DNA of 64,000 nt from NCBI RefSeq assembly GCF_003086295.3, contig NC_092038.1, positions 125,515,518 to 125,579,517 of the forward strand, in the 5' to 3' direction. The position numbers and the translations under genes are program-made. A model generated the notes under the pieces. That model did no database searches, had not been told where the DNA came from, and worked only from the letters and a program-made list of their open reading frames with translations. Of the stretch, positions 48,801-61,100 are shown one piece after another. This DNA comes from Arachis hypogaea (lineage: Eukaryota; Streptophyta; Magnoliopsida; Fabales; Fabaceae). Position 1 is the first letter of the stretch. Every line of letters starts with the position of its first letter.

Positions 48801-49560
48801 CTTCCTGGATAATCATTATAATAAATGAGCGACAACAATAGAATAATTCAACAGTAATAAAAAAATGAAAAACAGGCATAACATAATTTAAAAAAAGGAT
48901 GAAAAATAGAAAGGCAATGGATACCCATCAGTAAAAACTTCAAGGACGATAACTTTGAATATCTTTCCATTACACTCAACATCCGTTTTCCTTTTTAATC
49001 TGCACAAGACCCCAACAAAATCTGTTTAGTTAAATTATAGCAGAAAAGATTAAACCGCGGAATACAATACCACGAGAAATTTCCTTGAGTTGTTATTAAT
49101 CTCACTTTAAAGTACCTTTATTCCGGGTCAAATTTGAAAAAGCGAAATTTACCTATTAAGTACTCATAATCAGTGCGCTTTTGAAGAATCTCGTCCATAG
49201 AAGTTAGACTTAAACCAAGATTATCTATGACTGTACTTGCAGCTACAACAACAGAGGTACTACACTTGAAAAGGATGTGGAACCGATGTGTTGTAACCCT
49301 AACTAATCCACCATTAGGTATCACTTTGAAGTCGGAAATAATGAATACGTGTCCTTCTTTTAACTGATGAATAAAAGTTGTGATCAAATCATCCTCAACA
49401 ATTTCTTGGACCTTGTCGTGCTGCAAATTAAAAAAGAGAAAAAAATCATCTGACAATTTCTAAATATCATACCATGACATATTACATGCTAAAATTGATC
49501 ACATACACAATTTGAAAATACAGAATTTAGTTAACTAAAAACTGAGTTTTTGATAGAACA

Positions 49561-49592
<32 letters not shown>

Positions 49593-49749
49593 TACTCACC
49601 TGCTTATCGATCAAGACCACATGTAAGAGTTTCTGCATATTTTCATTAACAATGCTAGCATTTTCCCAAATGGTCAAGATCTTAGCCTCAATACTCCAAG
49701 CTTCCTTCCATGGAGAGATTTTCTAAAGAGGATCAATAGTAAGGCTCAT
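45860..49749 (-). pseudogene. RPA70-like (replication protein A large subunit) gene, Helitron-type copy 1
   Basis: Exon-like blocks on the minus strand from the ATG at 49747-49749: KISPWKEAWSIEAKILTIWE then IVEDDLITTFIHQLKEGHVFIISDF (N-terminal OB fold, DUF223-like), FVGVLCRLKRK, RKIPCNLVGDCSALIDI, INPDMQETVIFL, and a zinc-ribbon OB block (WWVISCVCGHPIVGDDNVFHCQLC at about 47890-47960). RIKIVVEDRTSCGMFVLLD follows. A second zinc-ribbon/OB block then repeats the theme (WWYYCYLCNAPISH...FYCYLC at about 46700-46780; IVFIVDPRPVGYELN at about 46220-46290). Codon 9 is TAG where copy 2 has Glu. Family role: single-stranded DNA binding, proposed to support Helitron rolling-circle replication. Exon borders beyond the clear blocks and the stop are uncertain. 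Confidence 0.7.
48300..48420. repeat. GA-rich low-complexity tract
   Basis: (GA)n with interspersed GTGA words, in an intron-like part of RPA70-like copy 1. Confidence 0.9.
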
Positions 49750-51120
49750 CTTTTCAATAAATAAATAGTAAAGATGAAAGAATATGGATGAAAAAAACAA
49801 AGAACAAAATATCGGCAACAGAAAACTGTGTGGGATCTGATATTTATCTCAACGGAAGGGAATGCAAGGGAAAAAAGGCAAGTAAGGAACAAGTGATAGC
49901 TCTTGAAAAATCTCAACAATACTCCATTACCTCATTACTACTTATACCAGAGAAATGAGCAAGTTTGTAAGGCAAAGCTTGTAGAATACGTTTCTGTTGG
50001 ACTCCTTGGCTAGATTGATTGATTGATTGATATATGACATTCAATGTGTCCATAGGTAATAAAATTAGATATATTCATACCTCTATATAATATAGATATG
50101 TCATATCAACCTATCTATAAATCTATATACATCTATCTATCTATCTATCTATAAATCTATAAAAAAAACCATACCTACTGATTGATCCTATCTTTGACTA
50201 TATAATAATACTATTCCCAATAAGTATGACTGGTGAAATAGAAGATATCTCAACTTATTGGCAATCAGAAACATAGATTGCATTATTGAAACTGAAAATT
50301 GATAATCAACTCTTGAGCCCAATCATTAAATCAAGAAGACAACAATAAGAAACCAAGAAGATCAACTCAGATAAAGAACAACAAAAATATTTTATCCGAA
50401 CAAATCAATTAAACCTAGAAAATAAAACTAAAGTAGCACTGAATTAGAGGATGTACAAAATTAACTAACAGATTCAAAGTACAACCATGAATAATTAATC
50501 ACATCAAGCGTAAAAATAACACAACGAAAAACCCTTTCCAAACTAAAAAATGAAACGAACAAAATTTTTTACCACCACACGGTCATGCGGATGATTGAAA
50601 CGGCAGCGAAAACCATAGCCACAGAATCCAATCCTCAAATAGTAGATAAAATGAGACTCATTAAGCCTTTGGCAAACCCATCAGCAACAGAAGAAGGCGC
50701 CTCAGCTTTGCAAAGGAGCAAATTTTTTTCATTTTTAGAAAACCCATGATAAATGTTAGATTCTTCGAGAAACCCATTAATCAATTTGGGAAATAATAAC
50801 CCATGATAAATGTTAGGTAATGTGCTTCAAGCTTTGTGACAAGTATAAAAACATGTTTTCGGGATAATTGGAAGAGAGAAAAGCCCCCTGATTGACGAAC
50901 AGCATCAATCGCGACTCTCCTTGAATCACACAACCAACAAACAAGATCGATGACCTCAAGAGAACAGTTCCCATGTCTAGGTACTTGGCTTTCTGATTCT
51001 GGAGAGGACGAGTGCGAGCGAGTGATCCTTGAAGTGACGGAAATGAATTCGGGTTTCAAAGTGAGAAAGAAAAAGAGAGGAAGGGACCCGTAAATGAAGA
51101 AAAGGAACAAGATGAGTTAT
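49750..51120 (-). other. Leader and upstream region of RPA70-like copy 1
   Basis: Contains short CA and ATCT microsatellites and, at about 50780-51110, a GC-richer block that probably holds the untranslated first exon on the minus strand. The 109-codon frame there has no recognised motif. Confidence 0.4.
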
Positions 51121-51185
51121 GTGTTAATGGGAGTATGGCACCCTTGAATTGACATTTTTTTGCCAAAAAAAAAATTAAAAAATCT

Positions 51186-51657
51186 GAGAAGATATATATT
51201 TTTTAATAATAATTAAATTTAATCTTAGGTTGAATACATTTAAAAATAGTAATGAAAACTATTTTATTAACCAGTATCTATATTTTTTTCCAATTATCAT
51301 TTTTTTAATACTGATTAATAATTAATTAATTATTGCACAGATTTATTTGAAACTGGTAAAATAAACGCGTATTTTTTTGTTGTAATTAAAAAGAAATTTG
51401 ATTAAATATACAAAAAAAACTGAGGAGATATATATTTTTAAATAACAATTAAATTTAACCTTAACTTGAATACATTTAAAAATGGTAATGAAAACCATTT
51501 TATTAACCAGTATTTATTTTTTTTTCAACAATTATCATTTTTTTAATATTGATTAATAATTAATTAATGATTGCACCGATTTATTTGAAACTGGTAAAAT
51601 AAACACAATTTTTTTTGTTGTAATTAAAAAGGAATTTGATTAAATATATAAATATCA
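51186..51657. repeat. Tandem duplication, period 236 bp
   Basis: Two adjacent AT-rich units (from about 51186 and 51422) share AGATATATATTTTT, ATTTATTTGAAACTGGTAAAA and TTGTTGTAATTAAAAA in the same order. It lies between the two RPA70-like genes. Confidence 0.88.
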
Positions 51658-51710
51658 TAGTTATATCCACATTAGAATTTAGAAGATACTAATATTGTAT
51701 TACAAATCAA

Positions 51711-51828
51711 ACAACAATTTAAAGTAGTATCTGAACATATTAAACTAAAAAGCATGAAGATCCTCCACAACAACAATTTAAATTAGTATCTTAACATATT
51801 AAACTAAAAAGCATGCAGATCCTCCACA
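51711..51828. repeat. Tandem duplication of 59 bp at the end of RPA70-like copy 2
   Basis: 51711-51769 and 51770-51828 match except for a few bases; each contains TATTAAACTAAAAAGCATG and GATCCTCCAC. The inner unit holds the last codons and stop of RPA70-like copy 2; the outer unit is downstream. Confidence 0.88.
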
Positions 51829-54800
51829 GCCTCATGATCGCTTCCACATTGGCTGAAAGGATCTTCAACTTCAGGCATAGAATCAACCAGAACATGAATC
51901 TGAACAAAATTGAAATCCTCTCAGTTATTGATATTTTTAAATACTAATAATTGAACAAATTATAAAAACTATACAACCAAACCTTATGCTCATTCATCTC
52001 AGTAGCAGCCTCAAAAACATTAATAACGGAGGCATCATCCCAAATTTGTTTAACAATATACACAGATCGATTCATCTCATAACCCACAGGCCTAGCATCA
52101 ACCATGAATACAACTTTTTTGTGCAAAACACTTGAAATGAGTTTCAATGGAACAACTTTGCAATAAGATCCCTAAAAACGAAAAAAATAAAATAGTTAAA
52201 AAATAGCATAATAATAATTTAGGTTTTCCTTAGGAATTTCAATAGATACAAACTAACTATATTTATATCTATATACTAATCAAAACCACAACTGGATGAC
52301 AACCTGATTCAACTCTGGGTGATTATCCAAAATGCTCAAGCATCTTGTCTTTATTATTTGCACAACCTCACGATCTTTAAGAACAAATATATTGTTGCCA
52401 TTTGCATGAGACACTACAATCTTCAAGCAGAATCTTGAAAACCAGGAGAAAACAAGGAAATTTTGAGTTAACATTGAAATAATAATTAGTTACTAAAACA
52501 GAATAAAACTAAAGAACAAAACACCTTGGGACAGCATCAATGCATTGAAGCTGACATAGATCACATGATAAAATTTGTTTATTAGCTGACACAAGAGAAC
52601 CATATAAAGAAGTTGAGAACCACTACTTATGATTCTTTAAAATAGATGATATAGTTCCCAGAATAAAAACAAAACCACCTTGCCAGCAAAGAAAAAATTA
52701 TTACAGCATTTTAAATTTCAAATAATTTACAAAACTATCAATTACTAACTTTTCAGCGTATGATAAAACAAGAATAACAAAAATAAAAGAACTAAGAAAT
52801 TTTATCGCAAATGAGGAAAAAATACATTCTCAGCATCATAATAGCAGCGATTGGGTGAAATAAGATCAGTAATAATATCTTCAATAGTTTCTGATTGAAT
52901 AGAATTATCACAAACTACTTGAGTCTTATAATCTTTGCCAGTTGCATACTGCAAATAGGTGTCATAGATTGGTGGAAAAATGGGATTGTGAAGCATTGCC
53001 TGGGATAATTTGGTTAGAATAAGTATCGAATGCATTGATTGAGAAAAAAGGAAATTGCATGAACATGTTGTAACATAGCGTGAGGAATCATACATTGATA
53101 TAATCATTAGTTGCAGCTGGTTCCGGATTATGACTAAAGACATTTACAATTTTAAAGCACCTGGAGTAATCTGGATCAACTGCAGAATGAATTTCAACCT
53201 TGAAAACTTTCTCCTCTCCAACAGCATCATCAAACATTTGTGGAGAATATGACCAACAGACCTTGGGAGTTTAATATAAAAGAATCAATAAACTTGAACA
53301 CAAAATATAAATAATAAAAATTAAATGAGGTTCACTATGAAAGAGTTCATACTGCAAGCACACTAGGATCAACAGGAAATTCTTCTTCTATCCTGAGAAA
53401 TGCTTCAGAACAGGTTTTTCCAAATAGTTTTATTGCCGCATTATCAAGCAGAACAAACAAAACAGCACATCCAGCATGGTGAATCTTTACCCGAATCCCA
53501 TATCTAACACAATTAACAACTAAGAATGATAACTAAAACCAAGAAATCTGCTTAACAACACATAGAGTGGTGCATATAACAAAGAACTAACCAAAAATCC
53601 AAAAAATTGATAATTAATCTATTTCATAATAGAGTTACATATGAACCTTACTTGACCATAACATGTTCAACACATGAACCACAAGCATCACAAAGGTAGA
53701 GATCCTCATGCTCAACAAGGGCATGACTACATACACATAAGTAGTACCACCAATCTGGCTCATCTATAACTTCCTTAATTGTCCCAATAACAAAGCAATG
53801 AGCATCTTGTAAAATTTTAAAAACAATGATATACTATAGAATAATGAATAACAAATCAGATTACAAAACCCAACACACATGTTTAAGAAATTCAAGTTTA
53901 AGTATTAAATCGAGAGTTTGCCAATCTAAAATAGTACCCCCTTATCTGCATGAAGATCTTGAATATTACTGATCTCTTTGGGATTGAAATAATCACCATC
54001 AACTTTAGAAACTAAGTATCCAAGGTCATTGGTCACAAGTCTTGAGAATTCATAACTGGCAACACTAAATCTACATACAAGATACAATAACTAATCTTCA
54101 TAACACAAAACATGTACATGAATACCAATAAAATAAGCATAGCATGTTGTAGCTTTACAATATTTTATCACAACTAACCTGCTTAGGAACTCAACTGACT
54201 CAGGAATGTCGGGATTAATGAATAACCTAGAGACATTTATCACATTCTGTAGAATTACTCCACCTGCATGCAAGAATCATATTCTATTAGCCTTAAACCA
54301 TATTTAAATTAAAAGGTCAAAGATCAGAAAAGTAAATAGAGTAAAAATTCGCTGAATATGCCTGAAACTAACCTTCAATTGCTTTGATTTTAAAAGACTC
54401 GAGGACAATCAGCAGAGATCTTGGATATTTTTGTAACTTATCATATTCCAACAGATCACAAGCATTTTCAAACACATTGCATTGCACCTTTTTGCTGGAG
54501 AAATAAGTTTCAAAAGATCAAAAGGATCTAACTATATATTTATTGTTATAAACATAAAGGCTGGAACAAAAAAAATTGAATGAATAGAAGATAACTACTG
54601 ATATGGAAGAAAGTCAGAGACATATTATCCATCACAAAAAACTTCTAGTACAACTGCTTTGATCAGCTTCCCATATAATGCTACATCTCTTTCTTTTCGA
54701 ACACCAGTAATGATCCCAACAAAGTCTAATAACTAGATTGAAACATATACAAATTTGAATCAGAAACCACACTTTTTTAAAACATAATACTATGATCCTA

Positions 54801-55450
54801 AAAAGGTAGAGCAAGAAACTTGTACAAACTAATGAGGAAATTGTGGTCCTTTGTCATTTGATCAATTTCATCTATTGATGTAAAACACAAATCTGAATGA
54901 GGTATCCTTGGAGATACCACAGAAACAACAAAGGTCTTGTATTGGAACAAAAGTCTGAATCGATGTTTGGTCACTCTGTTCAAACCAGTGTTTGGTACAA
55001 CTGTAAAATGGGTCATCAAATACAGATCCCCTTCGTTTAGAGACACAGCAAAATTTGATATAAGCTGATCTCTAATCGTTGCTTGGATCTTGTGTAACTA
55101 CAATTGAAAAAAATGGTTCATATTTTGAATTTATTAAGGTATTTAGGTATCCAAACAGCATAAAAAACAATTGATTAAAAAAATAAAACAACAAAAACAC
55201 ATCACTTTGCAACCAAAAATAAAAATTCCCTTTTGCATATTTAAAAAAAAAAGAAAAGTTGCAACAACTTAAGGAAATACTAACATAAAATAAAATTGAC
55301 TTTCTCATCCATTAAGACCATATGCAACAGATTTTGAGAAAGATCCAAAGCAGGATTCTTGTGATACCATAACTTCACAACTTTAACATGCACTTTCCAT
55401 GATTCTCTCCAAGGAGTGATTTTCTCCACCAGATCAACACGGTTATTCAT
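51804..55450 (-). CDS. RPA70-like (replication protein A large subunit) gene, Helitron-type copy 2
   Basis: Starts at the ATG at 55448-55450 (MNNRVDLVEKITPWRESW) and ends at TAG 51804-51806 (VEDLHAF). Exon-like blocks: N-terminal OB fold (IRDQLISNFAVSLNEGDLYLMTHF, 54990-55090), DFVGIITGVRKERD, KKVQCNVFENACDLLEY, ILQNVINVSRLFINPDIPES, then a zinc-ribbon OB block (WWYYLCVCSHALVEHEDLYL followed by CDAC, about 53690-53770). VLFVLLDNAAIKLFG follows, and then a second, weaker zinc-ribbon/OB block (ILSCDLCQLQC; VVFMVDARPVGYEMNRSVY). The exon order matches copy 1 throughout. I saw no clear nonsense codon in the strong blocks, but a TAA-like break near 52620 and the many introns mean coding integrity is unproven. 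Likely a single-stranded DNA-binding accessory of the Helitron. Confidence 0.65.
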
Positions 55451-56380
55451 TCCCAACATATATAGGATAAGAACACCAAAAGGAGAAAATATAAAGAAAA
55501 AAATTCAGAACTAAGATGAGAAGATAAACAGATGAGTTGGAGTTATAAACTCCCAAAGTTAACAAACACTAAAGCTTACAATGAAAGCTTCACATATGGG
55601 ACAGAGATAGACTAATAGGCATATATAGAGTGATATCCCTACACACATCATTTAGGAAGATATCACAAGTAACCAAATACTCATGGGAAAAGAGCAAAAA
55701 TAATATGGGAAGAGGCCTGTTACAAATTATCAAATACCTACCACATATAGTTGATTTGACAATTCACAATAAAGCAAAACAGAATTTTATCAGTCAGGTA
55801 TACCTAACACTATAGTTAACTTCAGTCCAATAGCAGAAAGAAAATTATATAAATTATAATGAGCAAACCCCCCAAGAAGAAAATTATTTCACAGAAACAC
55901 CAAGACCACAAACATAGGAGAGAACCATTTATTTAGAAAAACAAGTAACAATCATCATGATTAAATCAGAAATCAAACAAATCAAAATTAAACGATGGAT
56001 CCAAAAAACAGTAACAATTAACAGAAAAAAATTAAAACTGGAGAACGAATCCATAAAGAGATTGAAAAGGAGAAGAATGGAACCATAGGCCACATATACC
56101 TCTTGAACCGTGGTGGCAACATCTGCTATCCAAAACGGAGAAATCAAGATGGAGAATGAGGTATGATCGACAGAGAGAGACAGAGGAACCTTGGGAAGAA
56201 GGAACAGACACAACAAAGAGAACAACACCCTCATGGTGGGATCTAATGGAATCGCAGAGATACCCATACCTTCTCTGTACATGGCCGAAACCCAGGAGAG
56301 AAGCAGAAATCTCAGCCGAGGGAGGGGGATTGGAGATGGTGCGACGGATGGAGTGAGGTTAGGGATGAAGAAAATGGGAT
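55451..56380 (-). other. Leader and promoter side of RPA70-like copy 2
   Basis: A CT-rich block on the minus strand (about 56100-56380) ends at a CAAGAG/GTATAT donor at 56100/56099, consistent with an untranslated first exon and a roughly 600-bp leader intron before the ATG at 55450. Confidence 0.45.
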
Positions 56381-58080
56381 GAGATCAAAAGGTCTTTTAG
56401 GGATCTTAATGAACTCAAACTGATGAATTTGGTAAAACAAAATTAGTTAAACTCACATTATCTGAGTTTAATTACGTTTGTGGTTAAATTGAGAGTATTA
56501 TATTAATAAAAACAAAATTTTCCAACCAAGTATTTTTAGATTGATAGTAAAAAAAATATCAATCATTTTAGATATTTAATTTTTGAATTTTATTCAAATT
56601 CAATGTATTAAAAAAATAATTTGATATGATTTTTTTAAGTAATAAAAATCTGGTTCATCTATAAAAAGAGATACGTTTTAACTATTAAAAGAAAAAAATA
56701 AAATTAATTGAGATTTGGATAAATTAACCAAATTATGTAAAGAGGTGCCAAGAAAAAATTGATATATGACATTATAAAAAACTTACTACTAATAATATAT
56801 TTATTACTTAAATATATGTGTTAGAAATAACAAAAATAAAATAAATTGTGTGGATAGAGTATAATTTAGATTAAAATCAAAATTTTTTTTATGACAAATT
56901 AAAATCAAATATGCACTGGTATCATCTAACTATTCTTTGTATAAAAAGATAAATAATTATTTTTTATTAATAAAATCATGATATTTTATTGTTATTGATA
57001 TATTAACAATATAGTTTCTTTCAATTTATTTAAAAAAAACAATATCAGATTTAAAAAAGTAAATAATCAAGTTTTTTAATAAATTTTAAAACTTTCAAAA
57101 TCACATAATAAAGTAACTTTTTGAAATCGGATAAAAACAAAATCAAATTAAAAACTTTCTTTATTTTTTTGGGAAAAACAATATCAAATTAAAAAAAGTA
57201 AATAACTAAGTTTTTTAATAAAATTGAATATTTTCAAAACACAGTGAAATAATTTTTTGATATGAAACAAAATAAGTGTATTTAAAAATCACTTTTTAAA
57301 CTAAAAAAATATGAAAATATGAATCATCAAATTTATCCACTAAATAAGAGGGTATCTTTTAAATGAGCACAATAATTATCTGCTTATAGAATATCCCATA
57401 TTTATATAGACCATTTGATTATATTATATAGAAATCAAAGGTTAATATAAAAGAAGAATATTGATAGACTCTAATAAATGCATAACATTTTAGTGCATAA
57501 TTAAGTACTTTAAATCTCAATAGTCTAATACAAAATATTTCTTGATACAAAGAATTTGTATCAAATTTAAGAGTAAAATAATATTAAACAAGTGCAAAAT
57601 TATTCTGCACTAAAATAAAATATTTAAAATATCAGACATCAAATTAGAATTTTGACCTAAATATTAAAACCAAAATAATAATAAAAAAATAGAAGACAGA
57701 ATGCACCAGGAAAAATTGATACATAAAATATAGATAATCATGTTAAAGTAATTATGATTGATGATATTTTTCCTAGTAGGTAATTATGAAATTATTTCTT
57801 AATAAATTCTTACCTTATTAACAATAGTATAGTATAATAATTAATTTTAATAAATGAAAAATATTTTGATATGTATTGATATGTTTTATATTCATTTTAA
57901 AGTAAAAGATTATACTTGCCATTTTTAAAATACTATGTATTAAAATATATTTATGTATATATATACAAATATACTCTACATTTATAAAGCGTATGAATAC
58001 TCTTCTTTCATAACATCTATAATATTCATTTAATAGAATCTAATCGTCCATAAAAAATGGTGCATCTAGTGCACACAAAA
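56381..58080. other. AT-rich interval between RPA70-like copy 2 and RepHel
   Basis: No coding text, and no CTAG-plus-hairpin terminus that would separate two Helitrons. Confidence 0.5.
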
Positions 58081-58189
58081 TGGTTAAAACGATTTTAGAC
58101 ATACCTTAAAGAAGATGTCCCTCTCTAAAGAAAACGTACACCAAAACAAAACTATAAATAACACAGATAAGATTAGAAAATATAACCAA

Positions 58190-61100
58190 AAAACTACATT
58201 ATATCTTATCAAAAATTCCTTAAATACAACATTTTCAGTCTTGGTAGGATCAACTAATCCTTCATCACAAAGTAAAATCTTCAGACCATTTCTATTCCTA
58301 ACTCAGGAAAGAGCTACATAAAGTTGACCGTGACAAAACACAGGGCGACGCAAGAACAAACCAACTGTTGATAATGTCTGACCTTGACTTTTGTTGATTG
58401 TCATCGCAAACGACAAAGAAACTAGGAATTGACGGCGTTGGAATTTAAACGGTATAACCGTATCAATGGGAACAAATTCATTCTGGTGATAAAAACTTTA
58501 TCCCCAATATTGCTACCAGAAACAATATCCGTACCGATCACATTTGTCCCTAGAGCTCGCACAACAAGTCGAGTCCCATTATACAAACCCCAACTGGATC
58601 AACATTTCTCAACAAAATAATAGGCACGCCTATTTTCAACTTTAACGAATGATTAGGTAGACCAGAACACCTAATCTGGTTCAAGAATTCAACATTTATC
58701 CAATCAACTTCAACATCGGAATAAGCATCACTACCACATATCAAATCAGCACTGAGATAATTTTTCTCCTCACCGGGCAATAAGTCAACTATATAATTAT
58801 TTATCTCTTCAACATTCTCAACAGTCGGAGCCAATATTACCCTATCCTGGAAAAAGCTTGGATCACGAAAATTCTAAACCAAATTTGGATAGATTGTAAT
58901 TACAATATCTTCCACTGGGTTTTCCAAAACAGGAATGATTAGATCAGAAGGAATATCAACAAGAAGTTTGTCATTGACCAGAGTTCCACATAGATGACCT
59001 TCATCCATATGAAGTATCCAATCTAAAAACGACCTTAACTCCTGAGCAGTTGATTGTTCCAATCCACTTGCTAACCTCATATTTTTGGTCAATCGCAAAA
59101 CTTCACAATATTTCCAAAGGACAGAAGAATTTATGGACGCCATCACAATCTCAGCACAAGAACCTTTTGGAATAACTGACAAGACCTACCTGAAATCACC
59201 ACCAAGAACGACCACCTTCCCACCAAAAGGTAAATCTTTATTCCTATTAGAGACCGAAACCATTATATCCCGTAAAGTCCTATCGAGAGCTTCAAATGCT
59301 AATTTGTTAGTCATCGGTGCCTCATCCCAAATAATCAAATCGGCCAACCGGACTACCTCAGCTTTTGGACTATCCTTCTTAATCCGACAAACAGTGTCTT
59401 CAGTCAGCTCAACAGGAATATTGAACATAGAATGCGCCATTTTACCACCAGGTAACAACAGAGAAGCAATACCACTAGAAGCAATGTTTATAACAATCTT
59501 TTTCTCAGATCGCAATCTAGCTGACAAAATTCTGTATAAAAAAGTTTTTCCAGTTGCACCAAACCCGTAGACAAAAAAGAATCAATGCCTCTTATTCGAA
59601 ACACAATCAATAATTTTATCGTAGACCACCCTCTGTTCTTCATTTAACTTGGAGACATTTGCATCGTGCTCACGAGTCAAAGAAATAATATCATACTGAA
59701 ACTCACGCAACAACATCAAATTGCTAAATTGAGAGACTAAAGAGTTATTAGGAACCGGCATGCCAGCATAATTTCTCAATGATTTTCCATTCCTCTGCAA
59801 TAGTTTCTCAATCTCCAACAAATAAAATAATTGCAACTCGTCCTGACTCATCCTTAGATCTACGTTTAACGATAATTAATAAAATATTAGCACCATAATA
59901 TGATTTCTGTACTATGTGCGTGCGTGTGTGCCTGCCTGTCATATAATAAATTCATGATGAACAAAATTCTTACCAGGATATTGTAGCTCATGTCTTCTGC
60001 GATAAAGAATATCATCATACAAATAAGTCCAAGTTTGTTCCCAAACTGACAGAGGTCTTCCCATGGAACCATATAGCAACAACATCTCAAAAAGCCTCCT
60101 TAGCTGTGTAGCTGACGCAAACTCGGCGACTTCCTTAATAGCAGAAATATACTCCTTATCATCTATCAAGAATCCTATGGCAGAACATGCCTCTTGAAAT
60201 GTATCATAAGTAACACCATTCACAGTTCTTATTCTTCAAAAACTGGTACAACCTCTCTGCACATTCAAAAGCATCCGCATGTAGAAAAGTTCACCAGATG
60301 AGGGATGAGCAAAACTTAATCTTCCAATTGAGAATCCCCTCTGTCTTGGCTTCCACTCCCTGATATTCGAACAATAGACAAATTTGCCTGGATATTCAAC
60401 ATATGTTAAAGACTTCCCCTCCGGGAACTGCCTGTTGGCCATCATCCAACCCGTAAACATCGTCAGCAAATTTTTGTTCTGCAAATAAACATGAGTAGTG
60501 ATATCAGCATCATCGAATACAACATGTTGCTGGTTTGGCAAGTGAAAAGTCAACCTCTGTACTGCCGGCCATCTATGATGAATATCATAAGCAAAAATTC
60601 TCCACATGGATTCAGATGGTGACAAATAACGACAATCGTAATACTGTTTGATCTCATCAACCACTTGAGAAGATTCACGAACATCATATATTTTTCCAAC
60701 AGTTGAAGTCACCCGATCTGGACCCTTATTGACATACTTAAAAAAGTACTTAATCACATTTGACTTGTTACAGAACTCAAGATTTATGTGAGCTTAATAT
60801 CTCATTAACAACAATGGATTATAGGGCACAACAAATCTGTTATCAATATCAACATCGTTGATTTTCACTGTGACACCTGTAATACGACGTCTATATATTG
60901 GATAGCCATCCTCATCAAAGCTCGTTTGGTCAATGAATCTTTTTGGATAAAATTTTGAGCACTTACCATTTTTCATGCAAGGAGAACTCGGTCTAAGTCG
61001 ACCGCAGGGACCATGGATCATGTATTTGGTGACAACCTTATAAAGAGATGGAAATTTCTGGGGATTGGGTAGCTCGGCACAGATAAATTCATCAACAATT

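Noticed and set aside
55929..56282. 117-codon minus-strand frame upstream of RPA70-like copy 2
   Set aside because: It overlaps a CT-rich leader exon and continues through the donor site into the intron; better explained as untranslated sequence.
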